Assembly: GCF_020687805.1 (NCBI RefSeq)
Contig: NZ_JAJEWQ010000003.1
Location: 82,262-146,261, forward strand
Reading direction: 5' to 3'
Source of the DNA: Planctobacterium marinum
Lineage (GTDB): Bacteria > Pseudomonadota > Gammaproteobacteria > Enterobacterales > Alteromonadaceae
Length of the DNA stretch: 64,000 nt
Under the pieces are notes generated by a model. That model was not told the origin of the DNA, did no database searches, and saw only the letters and a program-made list of their open reading frames with translations. Position numbers and translations under genes: made by a program. Shown one piece after another: positions 9,568 to 18,518 of the stretch (positions are counted from its first letter, which is position 1; the number at the start of each line of letters is the position of its first letter).

Positions 9568-10014
9568 ATGCAAATCAACAGAACAACCACTTCGCCAGAG
9601 TTATCAAGTACTTCAATTCAAAAAACTATTGACAATAATCACTCTAAGGCTGACTACGCAACAAAATCACTCCCCTCCTCTAATACTGTGGTTGATACTA
9701 AAGTAGAATTTAATATTGATATGCACAATATAACTCCAAACGAATATGACGCTCTTACTAAAGCAGGAATAACCGACTTGGCAACCCCTATAATTTTTCC
9801 GGGGGGAAGAATTCATCTGGATGGAAAGCAGGCAGAACTGGGAGATGTAAAAGCTGACTATATTGGCCAAATTAACAATTCAATAGAAGCGGCAAATTTT
9901 AGAGGTGACACAAGTAGCGTGAAATTTCTCCAAGAACGATTGGAAGTTGTAAAAGAGCTGCATGGGCAAACGGTTTTACTACCAAGCAAACCTTTTAAAA
10001 ATATCGTCGCTTAA
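9568..10014 (+). CDS. Hypothetical protein, 148 aa
   Basis: ATG preceded by AGGTGA. The first 40 residues are Ser/Thr/Asn-rich and look disordered. After that come a DTKVEFNIDMHNITPNEYDA segment and a helical region (IEAANFRGDTSSVKFLQERLEVVKEL). No signal peptide, membrane segment or Cys. I do not recognise the family. The layout (polar N-terminus, D-x-V-x-F strand, Thr-Pro/Glu-x-Tyr helix) loosely resembles the other small unknown protein at 10468..10926, which faces it. Confidence 0.55.
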   Translation: MQINRTTTSPELSSTSIQKTIDNNHSKADYATKSLPSSNTVVDTKVEFNIDMHNITPNEYDALTKAGITDLATPIIFPGGRIHLDGKQAELGDVKADYIGQINNSIEAANFRGDTSSVKFLQERLEVVKELHGQTVLLPSKPFKNIVA

Positions 10015-10467
10015 TTGAGCATTCCGCCATCATTTATCACCTCGGCTGTTGCTACATGCAATAAGGAAATCTGTTAGTCATAGCAACACTCATTTTCACA
10101 CCAATGTTCATTGCATTCATCACAAATCCCCCAATCAAGCACTCAGATAATGTACATTTTAATTACAGGCGTAGTGAACCTGTACACACTCACTGTGTGT
10201 CTCCCTGAAAGGTGGGTAACCACCTTTCACTTAAATCCCCATTTGCACACAGCCAGTTTTAAAGCCCCTCCAGAATCACTACAACAATAAAATGTCAAAA
10301 AAATTACAAAAAAAAGAATTATTATAACAATCCTGACTATAATACGCAGAGAAACGAACCAGCCATATTCGAGTATTGCTGAAAAGCGTAGTTTAAAATT
10401 TCAAATTCAAAAAAACATTATCAAACTGGAATAAAGTTAATAAAATTTAGGCTTTACCATATGTTAC
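10015..10467. other. Intergenic gap with two adjacent hairpins
   Basis: 453 bases between two convergent hypothetical genes. It holds a 6-bp ACACAC/GTGTGT stem (10184..10200) and a strong 10-bp stem at 10206..10229 (listed separately). The rest is AT-rich with no frame of note. Confidence 0.6.
10206..10229 (+). other. 10-bp hairpin with GTAA (GNRA) tetraloop
   Basis: TGAAAGGTGG pairs perfectly with CCACCTTTCA around a GTAA loop, a GNRA tetraloop. A smaller hairpin sits six bases upstream. No T tract follows, so a simple intrinsic terminator is unlikely; a structured small RNA or 3' UTR element is possible. Confidence 0.45.
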
Positions 10468-10926
10468 TTATGAAATTTCGCTTAATCGTTGTAACGCCAT
10501 ATAAATCCCTTTTTGTATTTTAATCTCATCACTACCAAATGAACTTGATAACATGTAGTCCAACTTTTCTTTATTTTCCTTAAGGTAGTTATGCTTCCTC
10601 CCAAAATCTATATCAACACCTAACCGTTCTCGTGCCTTTTCTCGAGGAAAACTCATTACTGCATGTTCATCCGCAGTAATTAACCCAGCGTCCTTTAGAT
10701 CTTGCGCGAGGCTTATCATATGCTCCTCGGTCATAGCCTCCATATTATACTTTTGCGCAATGTCCCACTCTGATTTCGAAGCCATTTCAACGTTTTCGCT
10801 AAACTGAACTGTGTCAGTATTGGCTACTGCTATGTCATTATTTTTATCATAGCTGTTGATTTTTCTATTTGATTCTGAATCCAAGCTTAGAACACTTTCC
10901 ACTTTAATATATGTTTTAATTTCCAT
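10468..10926 (-). CDS. Hypothetical protein, 152 aa
   Basis: ATG at 10926. The N-terminal 50 residues are polar and low in complexity, then comes DTVQFSENVEMASKSE and a mostly helical C-terminal part (AQKYNMEAMTEEHMISLAQD, DAGLITADEHAVMSF). No signal peptide, membrane segment or Cys. Family not recognised. It faces the other small unknown protein across a 453-base gap. Confidence 0.55.
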   Translation of the reverse strand: MEIKTYIKVESVLSLDSESNRKINSYDKNNDIAVANTDTVQFSENVEMASKSEWDIAQKYNMEAMTEEHMISLAQDLKDAGLITADEHAVMSFPREKARERLGVDIDFGRKHNYLKENKEKLDYMLSSSFGSDEIKIQKGIYMALQRLSEIS

Positions 10927-11140
10927 TAAATATTACCAATAAAACAAACTGCGAATTTAAAGCAAAAAACATTCCACAACCCCTCTAAACTTTTAAAGAA
11001 ACATTTCATTAAGTTTTCAGCACTGATTTAGGGCGAAGCAAAATTAAAATAGTCATTAAATGAATTTTAAGCGGCAACTAATTGCCGATCCGTTTTAACA
11101 TCTTGAAAATCGTAGGGAAACATCCATGTTTCAGTCACAT

Positions 11141-12241
11141 CTATAGATCAAGTGCTTTAGAAATGGAGTTTGCTAAGTGCCAGGGAGATACACTTTCTTT
11201 ATGGGAAGAAACAAATATCATTAGCCCACTCTCAGGAAACCTCCAATACTCGGCTTTCCCAAAAAAACTCATACCATTGTGCCAAATTAAAGGTTCTTTA
11301 TTGTCTCTAGGAACAACTGACCAACCATAGCCATAATAGAACCCTTCCTCATCTTCATTGACATAAGGCGTATACATTAATGACTGAGATTTATCTGAGA
11401 GCACCGAGTTGTTCATTAATGCCAAATGCCATAGAGTCATATCTCCGACGGTACTTAAAATCCCACCACCGCCAATTAAATTCCAAAATTCTCCATCGGT
11501 ACTTTCCAGCATGGTCAATGGTGACGAGAAACCAGCATAAAGTCTTTTGACTTCTGGGATAGTTTTTCGAGACCAGTCAGGCTTCAAATATCCTGTAGAA
11601 AACATGCCTGCTGGCTTCAATAAGTTGTTATATAGATATTCCTCAAATGGCTGACCTGAAACTATCTCTACGACAAATGCCAACAATTGATACCCGATAT
11701 TTGAGTAATGGTATCTGTCGCCGACGGGGTATGTAAGAGGCATGGTTAATACGTTTTTTATGAACGTGTCACGGTTTAGTTTTTCTTCATCTCTTCCAGA
11801 GTGACGCTTAAGTCCTGCGGTATGAGTTAACAAATGATGCAGTGTAATATCTGCTTTGTCTTCAGGTACGTTGGAAATATAGGTTGATATAGGCAAGGAA
11901 ATATTCAACTTATTTTGTTCAGCTAATTTGACTATGGCTGCTGCTGTGAATTGTTTGGAGACTGACGCAATGTCTACAACAGTAGAAAGTGTATATTTTG
12001 CATGATTATCAATAGCGTAGCCTGCTCCCTTGCTATAAATAATCCCTTCATCGCTGGCAATTGCCACAACCCCCTCAAACCCTTCATCAATATGTGACTC
12101 AACCACTTCAGAAATGACTCTTTTATCAAAAAATGAATTTACAATTTTTTTCTTGTGTTGATATTTACTTGCATCAGCCACCACATATTGCGAGGACAGT
12201 GAAACAAACAGTAAAAGATAAATTCTCATTAGTTTTTTCAT
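11141..12241 (-). CDS. Secreted serine hydrolase, beta-lactamase-like (AmpC/esterase family)
   Basis: 366 residues with a signal peptide (MRIYLLLFVSLSSQYVVADA). SxxK is present in IASVSKQFTAAA, YxN in YHYSNIGYQ, and the third motif is HNG (IWHNGMSFFG) in place of KTG, common in esterases and DD-peptidases of this fold. GGAAAAATT precedes the ATG. Divergent from the ToxR-like membrane regulator 86 bases away, which may control it. It is one of three beta-lactamase-like serine hydrolases in the window (also 7099..8580 and 63848..64000). Confidence 0.88.
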   Translation of the reverse strand: MKKLMRIYLLLFVSLSSQYVVADASKYQHKKKIVNSFFDKRVISEVVESHIDEGFEGVVAIASDEGIIYSKGAGYAIDNHAKYTLSTVVDIASVSKQFTAAAIVKLAEQNKLNISLPISTYISNVPEDKADITLHHLLTHTAGLKRHSGRDEEKLNRDTFIKNVLTMPLTYPVGDRYHYSNIGYQLLAFVVEIVSGQPFEEYLYNNLLKPAGMFSTGYLKPDWSRKTIPEVKRLYAGFSSPLTMLESTDGEFWNLIGGGGILSTVGDMTLWHLALMNNSVLSDKSQSLMYTPYVNEDEEGFYYGYGWSVVPRDNKEPLIWHNGMSFFGKAEYWRFPESGLMIFVSSHKESVSPWHLANSISKALDL

Positions 12242-12327
12242 AATTTTTCCAATAGCTAAAAAATTGATAAAAATTTATGTTTTAAACACATAAAATACCT
12301 GAAGAAAAACATTGAGAAATGTGAAGA

Positions 12328-12870
12328 ATGGTAGAGAAACACGTTAAATCAGGCCTGAGTGATCGATTTACAATTGGGGATGTTCAAATAGACAGTGTCA
12401 ACAATACCCTCACTGTAAATGCCAATAAATGTAATGTAGAACCGCGCTTGATTCGAATTATTGTCAAGCTTGCACAGTGCAGTGGTAATATCGTTAAACG
12501 TTCAGAATTACTTGAAGAGATATCGCAGCAAGGTGTTGTAAGTGATGAATCATTAACTCAGGCGATATCTAAATTAAGGCAATTGTTAGGAGACAGCACC
12601 AAAACCCCCAGATTCATAAAAACGATTCCTCGCAATGGCTATATGCTACTTGTGCCGGCATTTCCCGTTAAACCTATGTTCCAAACACAATACGCCAATA
12701 AAGCTTCAGTTGGCGAATATAAACCTAAAATTCCCCCAATAAGTACCAATCAGTTTTTTTTCGCATTACTATTTATCATTGTCATAATCGTGATTTCTGT
12801 CTCTCTATGGCCAGAACAAACCACTTTTATTGAAAAAGGTGAAACAGAATTTATTGAAAAAGAGGATTGA
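12328..12870 (+). CDS. ToxR/CadC-like membrane-anchored winged-helix regulator
   Basis: 180 residues. Residues about 13-112 form an OmpR/ToxR-type winged helix (VEPRLIRIIVKLAQCSGNIV, then DESLTQAISKLRQLLGD and FIKTIPRNGYML, the usual wing). A proline-rich linker leads to one membrane segment at about 142-163 (FFFALLFIIVIIVISVSLW). Only about 17 residues remain outside, including a small repeat of FIEKGETEFIEKE. CadC or ToxR normally have 80-300 periplasmic residues, so this one has almost no sensor domain. It may need a membrane partner. Divergent from a serine hydrolase. Confidence 0.82.
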   Translation: MVEKHVKSGLSDRFTIGDVQIDSVNNTLTVNANKCNVEPRLIRIIVKLAQCSGNIVKRSELLEEISQQGVVSDESLTQAISKLRQLLGDSTKTPRFIKTIPRNGYMLLVPAFPVKPMFQTQYANKASVGEYKPKIPPISTNQFFFALLFIIVIIVISVSLWPEQTTFIEKGETEFIEKED

Positions 12871-13130
12871 CAACTCGTAGATATTTTCAAAGTCGGTAAA
12901 ATCACTCCATGCTTTACTGTATTAAACACCAGATACACTGTTTATTAGTCTTACAAATGGCAGAAAAAAGACGCTCACTTACCAGACACTGCAATAGCGT
13001 TAGCTCATTGAATCGGTAATATTTGCGGGAAAGAACTATGAGAAATTGCTGTCAAGGAGCACAACGATTGTCAATGAGATTTGTGGGACAACGGGTTAGG
13101 GTTTCCAATTTAATTAGATGTGTTCTATAC

Positions 13131-13178
13131 ATCTACGGATACCGATTTAAAATTAAAGGTAAACAGGTATCCGCAGAT
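13131..13178. repeat. Inverted repeat, 13-bp arms, 22-nt spacer
   Basis: ATCTACGGATACC at 13131..13143 pairs with GGTATCCGCAGAT at 13166..13178, one mismatch. The spacer is AT-rich. There is no T tract after either arm, so it is not a standard terminator; it may be an operator pair or the trace of a lost small element. Confidence 0.6.
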
Positions 13179-13211
13179 TAAATTCTAAAATAATAATTGT
13201 TTGCGCGAGTT

Positions 13212-13260
13212 GTCTTGAGTCTTGAGTCTTGAGTCTTGAGTCTTGAGTCTTGAGTCTTGA
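13212..13260 (+). repeat. Tandem heptamer array, 7 x GTCTTGA
   Basis: Seven perfect back-to-back copies of GTCTTGA, ending 10 bases downstream of the stop codon of the minus-strand binding-protein gene. It is a simple-sequence repeat likely to vary in copy number by slippage. It is non-coding, so a change would not shift a frame. Confidence 0.95.
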
Positions 13261-13270
13261 GTAGCAGATT

Positions 13271-14002
13271 TTATTTGCTCGTGTACTTCTTGATAATCTC
13301 ATCGTAACGTCCAGAATTTCTTAAATCTGCGAGACCTTGGTTGAACTTATCCCTCATATCCCTATCATTAAAAACGACTTTCATATTATTTTTGGGGAAG
13401 ATTTCGAAGATTTGTACTTCCTTGTCCGTATTGACCATCGTAACTTTATTTTTCATGGCGTTGAATATATTGATATCCATCACTATGGTATCAACGCGAC
13501 CTGAAAACAGCATAGCAACGGGCACTGTTTGGTCGGTTTTTTCAGAGTACTTTTTATGGGATGACACCACTTTGTTGTACTCATTACCAAGATAACGAGC
13601 AGCATTTTGAAACGAGACAAGTGAATAATTTGACAATTTTGAGATATCGGTTATGTCATAATTTCGATCTTTCAATGCAATTGCTACATTTTGATAGGTT
13701 ATATGGCTATCAGAAAAGAATAAGTTTGAATTTACCTCAGATTCAACAGCGGTCATTCCAGCATCGAGCTTTTTTTCCGCCACCGATTCATAAATTCTGG
13801 ACGAAGGCAAAAATGAAACTTTGATGGTATGCCCCTGTAGCATCAAAGCTTCATTTACGATATCTACTTCCATTCCTGAGATAGGTTCAGATATTATATA
13901 TGGTGGAATTGAAAATACCGCACCAATATCAAGCTCTTTACCAACTACGCGTCCATAAAATAGAACAATTCCAAAAATTAAAATTAGCACCTTCTTATGC
14001 AT
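13271..14002 (-). CDS. Periplasmic solute-binding protein, SBP_bac_3 family (copy 1)
   Basis: 243 residues with a signal peptide (HKKVLILIFGIVLFYGRVVG). It matches the family-3 binding proteins: IPPYI near the start, GMEVDIVNEAL, LDAGMTAVESE and a C-terminal NQGLADLRNSGRYDEIIKKY. It is a close paralogue of 18519..19241, sharing the VDxxMT core, SYQNV-like strand, FQNA-x-KYLG-like segment and xDINIF strand. GGAG precedes the ATG. No ABC permease or ATPase of the amino-acid type is near, so it may serve sensing more than uptake. Upstream on the same strand is a DMT exporter. Confidence 0.87.
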   Translation of the reverse strand: MHKKVLILIFGIVLFYGRVVGKELDIGAVFSIPPYIISEPISGMEVDIVNEALMLQGHTIKVSFLPSSRIYESVAEKKLDAGMTAVESEVNSNLFFSDSHITYQNVAIALKDRNYDITDISKLSNYSLVSFQNAARYLGNEYNKVVSSHKKYSEKTDQTVPVAMLFSGRVDTIVMDINIFNAMKNKVTMVNTDKEVQIFEIFPKNNMKVVFNDRDMRDKFNQGLADLRNSGRYDEIIKKYTSK

Positions 14003-14049
14003 TGCAGCAACACTCCGTTCTAATTGAAAAACTTAAATGTATGATTAAT

Positions 14050-14976
14050 TCAGCTACTTTTTTTTTGCCCGCAATAAAGAAGAAAAACAATTCCACTAAG
14101 AATAAACAAAGCACTAGGTATAAGAGAAGGCATAAAGGTTTCTCCCAACAATGCTGTAGCTATGGGTACTGCAAAGGCTGCGCTTACAGCGCCGATCAAG
14201 CTCAAAAAAACAGGTCCACCAACTTTTTGAAGAACAAATAATAGTGTCGATTGCCCTGCAAAAATCATGGACTGAATAATGATTAACCCGAATGTATGTG
14301 ACGTTAACTCTACTTTTAAAGTTAATCCTGGAATTATTTGAGCTGAACAAAATAACAGAATAGCTGACGCCAATAACATACCGGGCGCTAAGTCTTCTGG
14401 AGCAGCTCCCTTTGGCCAGTCAAGACTTCTGTATATGTTTCCTGCAGCTAACAGAACCGGACCCAGAAGCGTAATTATAATCCAGACCTGTGCCGTATTG
14501 CCTTCCTGCCATTTTCCAACTACGAGTACCAAGGCCCCAACTAAAGCCAATCCAACGCCTGCTGCTCTCCCAATATTGAACTTTTCCATTTTAAAAGTTA
14601 GGGCCGCAACATAGGTTAGCAATGGAGGCATAGCCAACAACAAAGAAACAACGCTGACCCCGATATGAGGTATTGCTTTAAAAAAAATCAAATTTGCAGC
14701 CGCAATTGAGAAGAATCCAGAAACAAAAAAATATCTAATAGCAGGGATCCCTAAAGGAATTGTTTTCCCACTCAGGACAGACTTAATAACTAATAAAATG
14801 GCCGCTCCTGCTATAGACCAGGTTAAGAATGCAACTGTATCGATTCCCCCTTGCGCCGCATACTTTGCCAGATTTGTTGATAAAGCAAGCAGCCCTCCAC
14901 AACCTAACAAAGATAGCAATGCTAAAAATGTAGAGCTAATTCTAAACCTCTTCCCTAAACTGGATGTTGCTTCCAT
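14050..14976 (-). CDS. EamA/DMT-family transporter
   Basis: 308 residues with about ten hydrophobic segments in two repeated EamA halves. Each half shows the typical pattern (first half ending in AGVGLALVGALVLVVGKWQEG, second half ending in PSALFILSGIVFLLYC). Probably exports a metabolite or drug through the inner membrane. It is divergent from a LysR regulator (start 15081), the common arrangement for regulated exporters. Substrate unknown. Confidence 0.88.
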   Translation of the reverse strand: MEATSSLGKRFRISSTFLALLSLLGCGGLLALSTNLAKYAAQGGIDTVAFLTWSIAGAAILLVIKSVLSGKTIPLGIPAIRYFFVSGFFSIAAANLIFFKAIPHIGVSVVSLLLAMPPLLTYVAALTFKMEKFNIGRAAGVGLALVGALVLVVGKWQEGNTAQVWIIITLLGPVLLAAGNIYRSLDWPKGAAPEDLAPGMLLASAILLFCSAQIIPGLTLKVELTSHTFGLIIIQSMIFAGQSTLLFVLQKVGGPVFLSLIGAVSAAFAVPIATALLGETFMPSLIPSALFILSGIVFLLYCGQKKSS

Positions 14977-15080
14977 AACTAAAATCCCGATAAATATGTA
15001 CTAGCACCATTCTATTGGCGTGATAGTGATGAATAAAGATGCTATATTGAAACGCATTGTTTCCAATTTAGACCCAATCA

Positions 15081-16175
15081 ATGAATTACTTAGGTATCAA
15101 CGATATTGCTGTGTTTATTGCTGTTGTAGAAAACGGTTCGTTTACCGCTGCAGCCAGATATTTAAATACAACTAAGTCGCTGACCAGTAAATATGTAACT
15201 CGTCTTGAAGATCACCTTGGTGCAAAGCTTTTTTTAAGAACCACAAGAAAAATGAAGCTCACGGAAGCTGGCAAGCTATATTATGAGAATGTCAGGAAAG
15301 GCTTCAATGAGTTAGCACAAGCTGAAGAAGCCGTATCATTTTTACACGATAAACCAAGGGGGAAGCTAAGGGTAAATTGCCCACTTTCGTTTGGAGTCAC
15401 TCATATTGCGCCACTAATGGGGGCGTTTCTTGAACGATACCCGGAAGTATTACTAGACCTAACGTTCGATGACAAAAAACTGGATATTGTGGATGAAGGA
15501 TACGATGTAACAATTAGAGTATCCAAAACCCTTGACGGACGTTTTGTGGCACGAGCCATCGCTCCCTGTAACCATGCAATAGTGGCTAGTTCGGGTTATC
15601 TAAAAGCATTTGGTACACCAAAAGAACCAAGCGACCTATTAAACCACCGTTGCATTGCATATCAATACCAAGAGGATTTTGCAGAATGGTTTTTTAAACA
15701 TAATGGCTCAATTAACGAAAAGATAAAAATTGACGCCTATATGACTTCAAATAATAGTATGGCAATAAGAGAAGCTGCGCTGAATGGGGTAGGAATAGCA
15801 AAAATACCTACCTTTTTGATCGGAGATGATATTAGATGCGAAAAGCTGATTCATTTATTTTCCGATTACAGATTTGCCCCATATACGATAAATATACTTT
15901 ACAGTGACAGAAAACACCTTGCTCCGAAAGTAAGAGCCTTTACCGAATTTCTATTAGAGAGGATTGGCTCCCCCCCCCCTGGGATAAGGGCCTCTTCTGT
16001 TAGTTTACTGGCAAACAATTGTAGAACCTCTTTAAGGTCCTGTTATACATCTAAGAAGCCTGAGCTTGCCCTCACACTTATTGGATTACCATCTGGATCA
16101 ATACACCTGACGATATTCCCCCAGTCATTGTTAATTAATGTTGCTTCATTATCGTATGTAAGGATTTTCCTGTAA
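15081..16175 (+). CDS. LysR-family regulator with poly-C tract near its end
   Basis: N-terminal winged helix (VFIAVVENGSFTAAARYLNT) and a LysR substrate domain from about residue 90. As read the frame is 364 residues, longer than the roughly 300 usual for the family. At 15970..15979 there is a run of ten C. With nine C the frame would stop six codons later (about 301 aa); with eleven it would stop after about 308 aa. With ten, about 62 extra residues are read antisense through the convergent glyoxalase-like gene. The true end is therefore probably near 15990, and the tract is a slippage or sequencing-indel site. Divergent from the DMT exporter. Confidence 0.85.
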   Translation: MNYLGINDIAVFIAVVENGSFTAAARYLNTTKSLTSKYVTRLEDHLGAKLFLRTTRKMKLTEAGKLYYENVRKGFNELAQAEEAVSFLHDKPRGKLRVNCPLSFGVTHIAPLMGAFLERYPEVLLDLTFDDKKLDIVDEGYDVTIRVSKTLDGRFVARAIAPCNHAIVASSGYLKAFGTPKEPSDLLNHRCIAYQYQEDFAEWFFKHNGSINEKIKIDAYMTSNNSMAIREAALNGVGIAKIPTFLIGDDIRCEKLIHLFSDYRFAPYTINILYSDRKHLAPKVRAFTEFLLERIGSPPPGIRASSVSLLANNCRTSLRSCYTSKKPELALTLIGLPSGSIHLTIFPQSLLINVASLSYVRIFL

Positions 16176-16423
16176 GTGCCTTCTAAATTTTTTACGTTGA
16201 AGCGCAAAATGGTTGGGTTTTGAGCAACCGATTTTTCTGAATCAGAAGCCATACCTTGATTTTCCAACATCAGATATGCGCCTCCAAACTCCAAACATGT
16301 TAATTTGAAGTTGCCCTCAGTTTTAGAAAACATTTCTTTTAGACCGAATAGAGACTTGTAAAAGTGGACGCATTCATCAAAATTGCAAACGTTTAGTATG
16401 ATGCCACACCTATCTATGTTCAT
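16043..16423 (-). CDS. VOC-family (glyoxalase/dioxygenase fold) protein
   Basis: 126 residues. Begins with a beta strand and the FDECVHFYKSLFGL helix typical of vicinal-oxygen-chelate proteins, followed by CLEFGGAYLMLE, ILRFNVKNLEG and the final DPDGNPISV. This covers a single VOC module, so it would act as a dimer. Possible metal ligands are conserved only in part, and the substrate is unknown. It follows the 181-aa hypothetical gene by 26 bases and overlaps the extended LysR frame on the other strand. Confidence 0.78.
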   Translation of the reverse strand: MNIDRCGIILNVCNFDECVHFYKSLFGLKEMFSKTEGNFKLTCLEFGGAYLMLENQGMASDSEKSVAQNPTILRFNVKNLEGTYRKILTYDNEATLINNDWGNIVRCIDPDGNPISVRASSGFLDV

Positions 16424-16448
16424 ATAGTTTCCGAGCTAAACCTTTATA

Positions 16449-16994
16449 TTAGCGAATTACTATTCTTTCATTATTGATTTTCTGAACGCCATAGGGTTTG
16501 GGCAAGTTTACAGTTAAAACTTGCTTTAACCTTTCACTGTAGTCCTTAAGATTATTTTCACCCAAGGTGGCAGCAATATTCATAGCAGCACGCACTAATC
16601 TATACAATTGCTCTGTATCAATTTCAAAGTGCACCGCAAAGTATTCAGAATCAGCTACCTGATTCTCGACCTTATTACTTATTAAAGCCAAGTATCGTTC
16701 CAAAGTATGATCTCGTCTGGTCAAAAAGAACAGAAAATATGGCCATACTTTAGACAAAGAAATGAATAAAGATTTTAAATCACTACTCATCGTTAACTCA
16801 TCAACGGTAATATCGCAGTCGAAGACATCAAATGAAATATTTTCTTGGTATTTTCTACTGCGATTTCGACAGTCAGTCAAAACAGATAACTCATCGAAGA
16901 GCTGAGATTCCAAGCGCTTGACGTTCTTCAGGCTTCCAACAAAGAACCGCTTAGCGTCAGAATCTCGTGCTTCTTTCTCGCGATTAACAGACAT
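16449..16994 (-). CDS. Hypothetical protein, 181 aa, downstream of the MCP
   Basis: Starts 8 bases past the stop of the methyl-accepting protein, so it is probably co-transcribed. The N-terminus is rich in Lys/Arg/Glu/Asp. The middle has a hydrophobic helix (LFISLSKVWPYFLFFLTRRD), and a helical C-terminal part follows. No signal peptide. Family not recognised. Its place suggests a role in chemosensory signalling, but that is inference from neighbours only. Confidence 0.6.
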   Translation of the reverse strand: MSVNREKEARDSDAKRFFVGSLKNVKRLESQLFDELSVLTDCRNRSRKYQENISFDVFDCDITVDELTMSSDLKSLFISLSKVWPYFLFFLTRRDHTLERYLALISNKVENQVADSEYFAVHFEIDTEQLYRLVRAAMNIAATLGENNLKDYSERLKQVLTVNLPKPYGVQKINNERIVIR

Positions 16995-17002
16995 ATTAAG
17001 AA

Positions 17003-18508
17003 TCAGACCGTAAATTGATTAATCATTTTTTTCAACGTTTTAGAGCTATCATCCAGCATTTCAGACTTACTCAACATTTCCTCTAATTTCTCAATACTGT
17101 GAGTTCCTGTCATTAGTATTTTATTCACGTTGTCACTCAACGATTCTGACACTTCACTTTGCTCTGACACCGCTGACTCTATTTGTGCAGCCATATTATT
17201 AATCTTATTAGAAGAGACCTGAATGTTAGAAATACTTACCCCAGATGAAGCTGCGTATTCCACGGAGGCTTTACATTTCTCCTGGCAAACTTCAATAGAT
17301 TGCACTGTTTCCCTTGTCCCACTTTGTAGAGATTCAATTGTTTTTTGAATTTCTGAAGTACTGCTCTTCGTCCGACTAGCCAAAGCCCTTACTTCATCTG
17401 CAACTACTGCAAACCCTCGCCCCTGCTCTCCAGCTCTTGCAGCTTCAATTGCAGCGTTCAATGCAAGAAGATTTGTTTGCTCGGCTATGCCAACAATAAC
17501 GTCTAAAACGGAATGAATGTTTTCTACTTCTTTTTCCAGCATCGAGATTGAGCTTGCAGCGGTATCCAGCTGTTCCGTTAACGAATTGATGGAATCAATC
17601 GACCTGTTAACAACATTCGTTACTTCCTTTGTATCAGAGTTAACAACATCTGTAGCTTCTACTGTTTCCTTAACGTGCAATACTATTTCCCTAGCAGATT
17701 GAGACATCTCTGTAATTGCTGCCGCCACCATATCTATTTCTGAAACTTGGCTTGTTAAATAATCATTACTTGATGTAGCGTCATCTTTAAACTGCCCAGC
17801 AATTATCGCACTCTCTTCCACAGCTCGGTTTAACTCTTGTACCAGACACTGAATAGTCTCAACAAAAACATTAAACTCCTGGGAAAGCTCACCGATTTCA
17901 TCATTTGAAACAACATCCAACCTTCGGGTGAGATCACCTTCTCCGCTAGAGATATTTTTAAATGCCAAGACCGTCTTATTAAGTGGTTTACTTACAAACT
18001 TTGTAAAAATGATTTGAAAAACAATTATTAAAACAGCCAATAACAAAATATCCTTAATCAACTCAGAGTAAAATAAACTCTGCAACTCTGTATTGATATC
18101 GCTTTCGTCCGTAAAAATAATGGCTTTCCCAACCGGCTCCTTCTGAGTGTCTTGGCCGAAAGAAAGCTCAACCTCTAATGAGTTATCGGTTTCAACACCC
18201 TCAGATTTTGCCAATATGCTCCCATCATTTCCATAAATTATGATTTTTGAAACTGAGTCTAACTTTTCTTCAGCTGCCAAGACCAAATCAATTTGGCTAT
18301 TTTCATAATTCCAAATCAAACCGGGCAAATTTATATTCAATCTATCTGAAAGCTGCTCCAGTTCATCATCATGATTTTGAAATAACTGTGCTTTTTCAGT
18401 TGAATAACTCCAAACACCTTGTCCTGCTATCAATAATGTAAGAACCGCACCGATAGATATTACACACTTTAAATAAATAGAATTGATAAAATTCAAAGGT
18501 AACTCCAT
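17003..18508 (-). CDS. Methyl-accepting chemotaxis protein
   Basis: 501 residues. TM1 about 12-32, a periplasmic sensor of about 115 residues, TM2 about 150-168, HAMP ([20 protein letters not shown] to [10 protein letters not shown]), then the cytoplasmic signalling rod with the conserved tip [20 protein letters not shown] and [10 protein letters not shown]. No CheR-docking NWETF-type tail. The small sensor is of the dCache/sCache or four-helix size; type not resolved. It lies 10 bases after a solute-binding protein gene, suggesting ligand sensing through that protein. Confidence 0.93.
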   Translation of the reverse strand: MELPLNFINSIYLKCVISIGAVLTLLIAGQGVWSYSTEKAQLFQNHDDELEQLSDRLNINLPGLIWNYENSQIDLVLAAEEKLDSVSKIIIYGNDGSILAKSEGVETDNSLEVELSFGQDTQKEPVGKAIIFTDESDINTELQSLFYSELIKDILLLAVLIIVFQIIFTKFVSKPLNKTVLAFKNISSGEGDLTRRLDVVSNDEIGELSQEFNVFVETIQCLVQELNRAVEESAIIAGQFKDDATSSNDYLTSQVSEIDMVAAAITEMSQSAREIVLHVKETVEATDVVNSDTKEVTNVVNRSIDSINSLTEQLDTAASSISMLEKEVENIHSVLDVIVGIAEQTNLLALNAAIEAARAGEQGRGFAVVADEVRALASRTKSSTSEIQKTIESLQSGTRETVQSIEVCQEKCKASVEYAASSGVSISNIQVSSNKINNMAAQIESAVSEQSEVSESLSDNVNKILMTGTHSIEKLEEMLSKSEMLDDSSKTLKKMINQFTV

Positions 18509-18518
18509 CTCTTACACA

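Larger units (their letters stand above)
12871..13270. other. Intergenic gap with long inverted repeat and heptamer array
   Basis: 400 bases between the regulator and the binding-protein gene. Two structures stand out: a 13-bp inverted repeat (13131..13143 / 13166..13178) and seven tandem GTCTTGA units (13212..13260), both listed separately. No gene seen. Confidence 0.6.

Noticed and set aside
13212-13260. Possible CRISPR-like repeats
   Set aside because: Units are 7 bp and directly adjacent, with no spacers. It is a simple tandem repeat.
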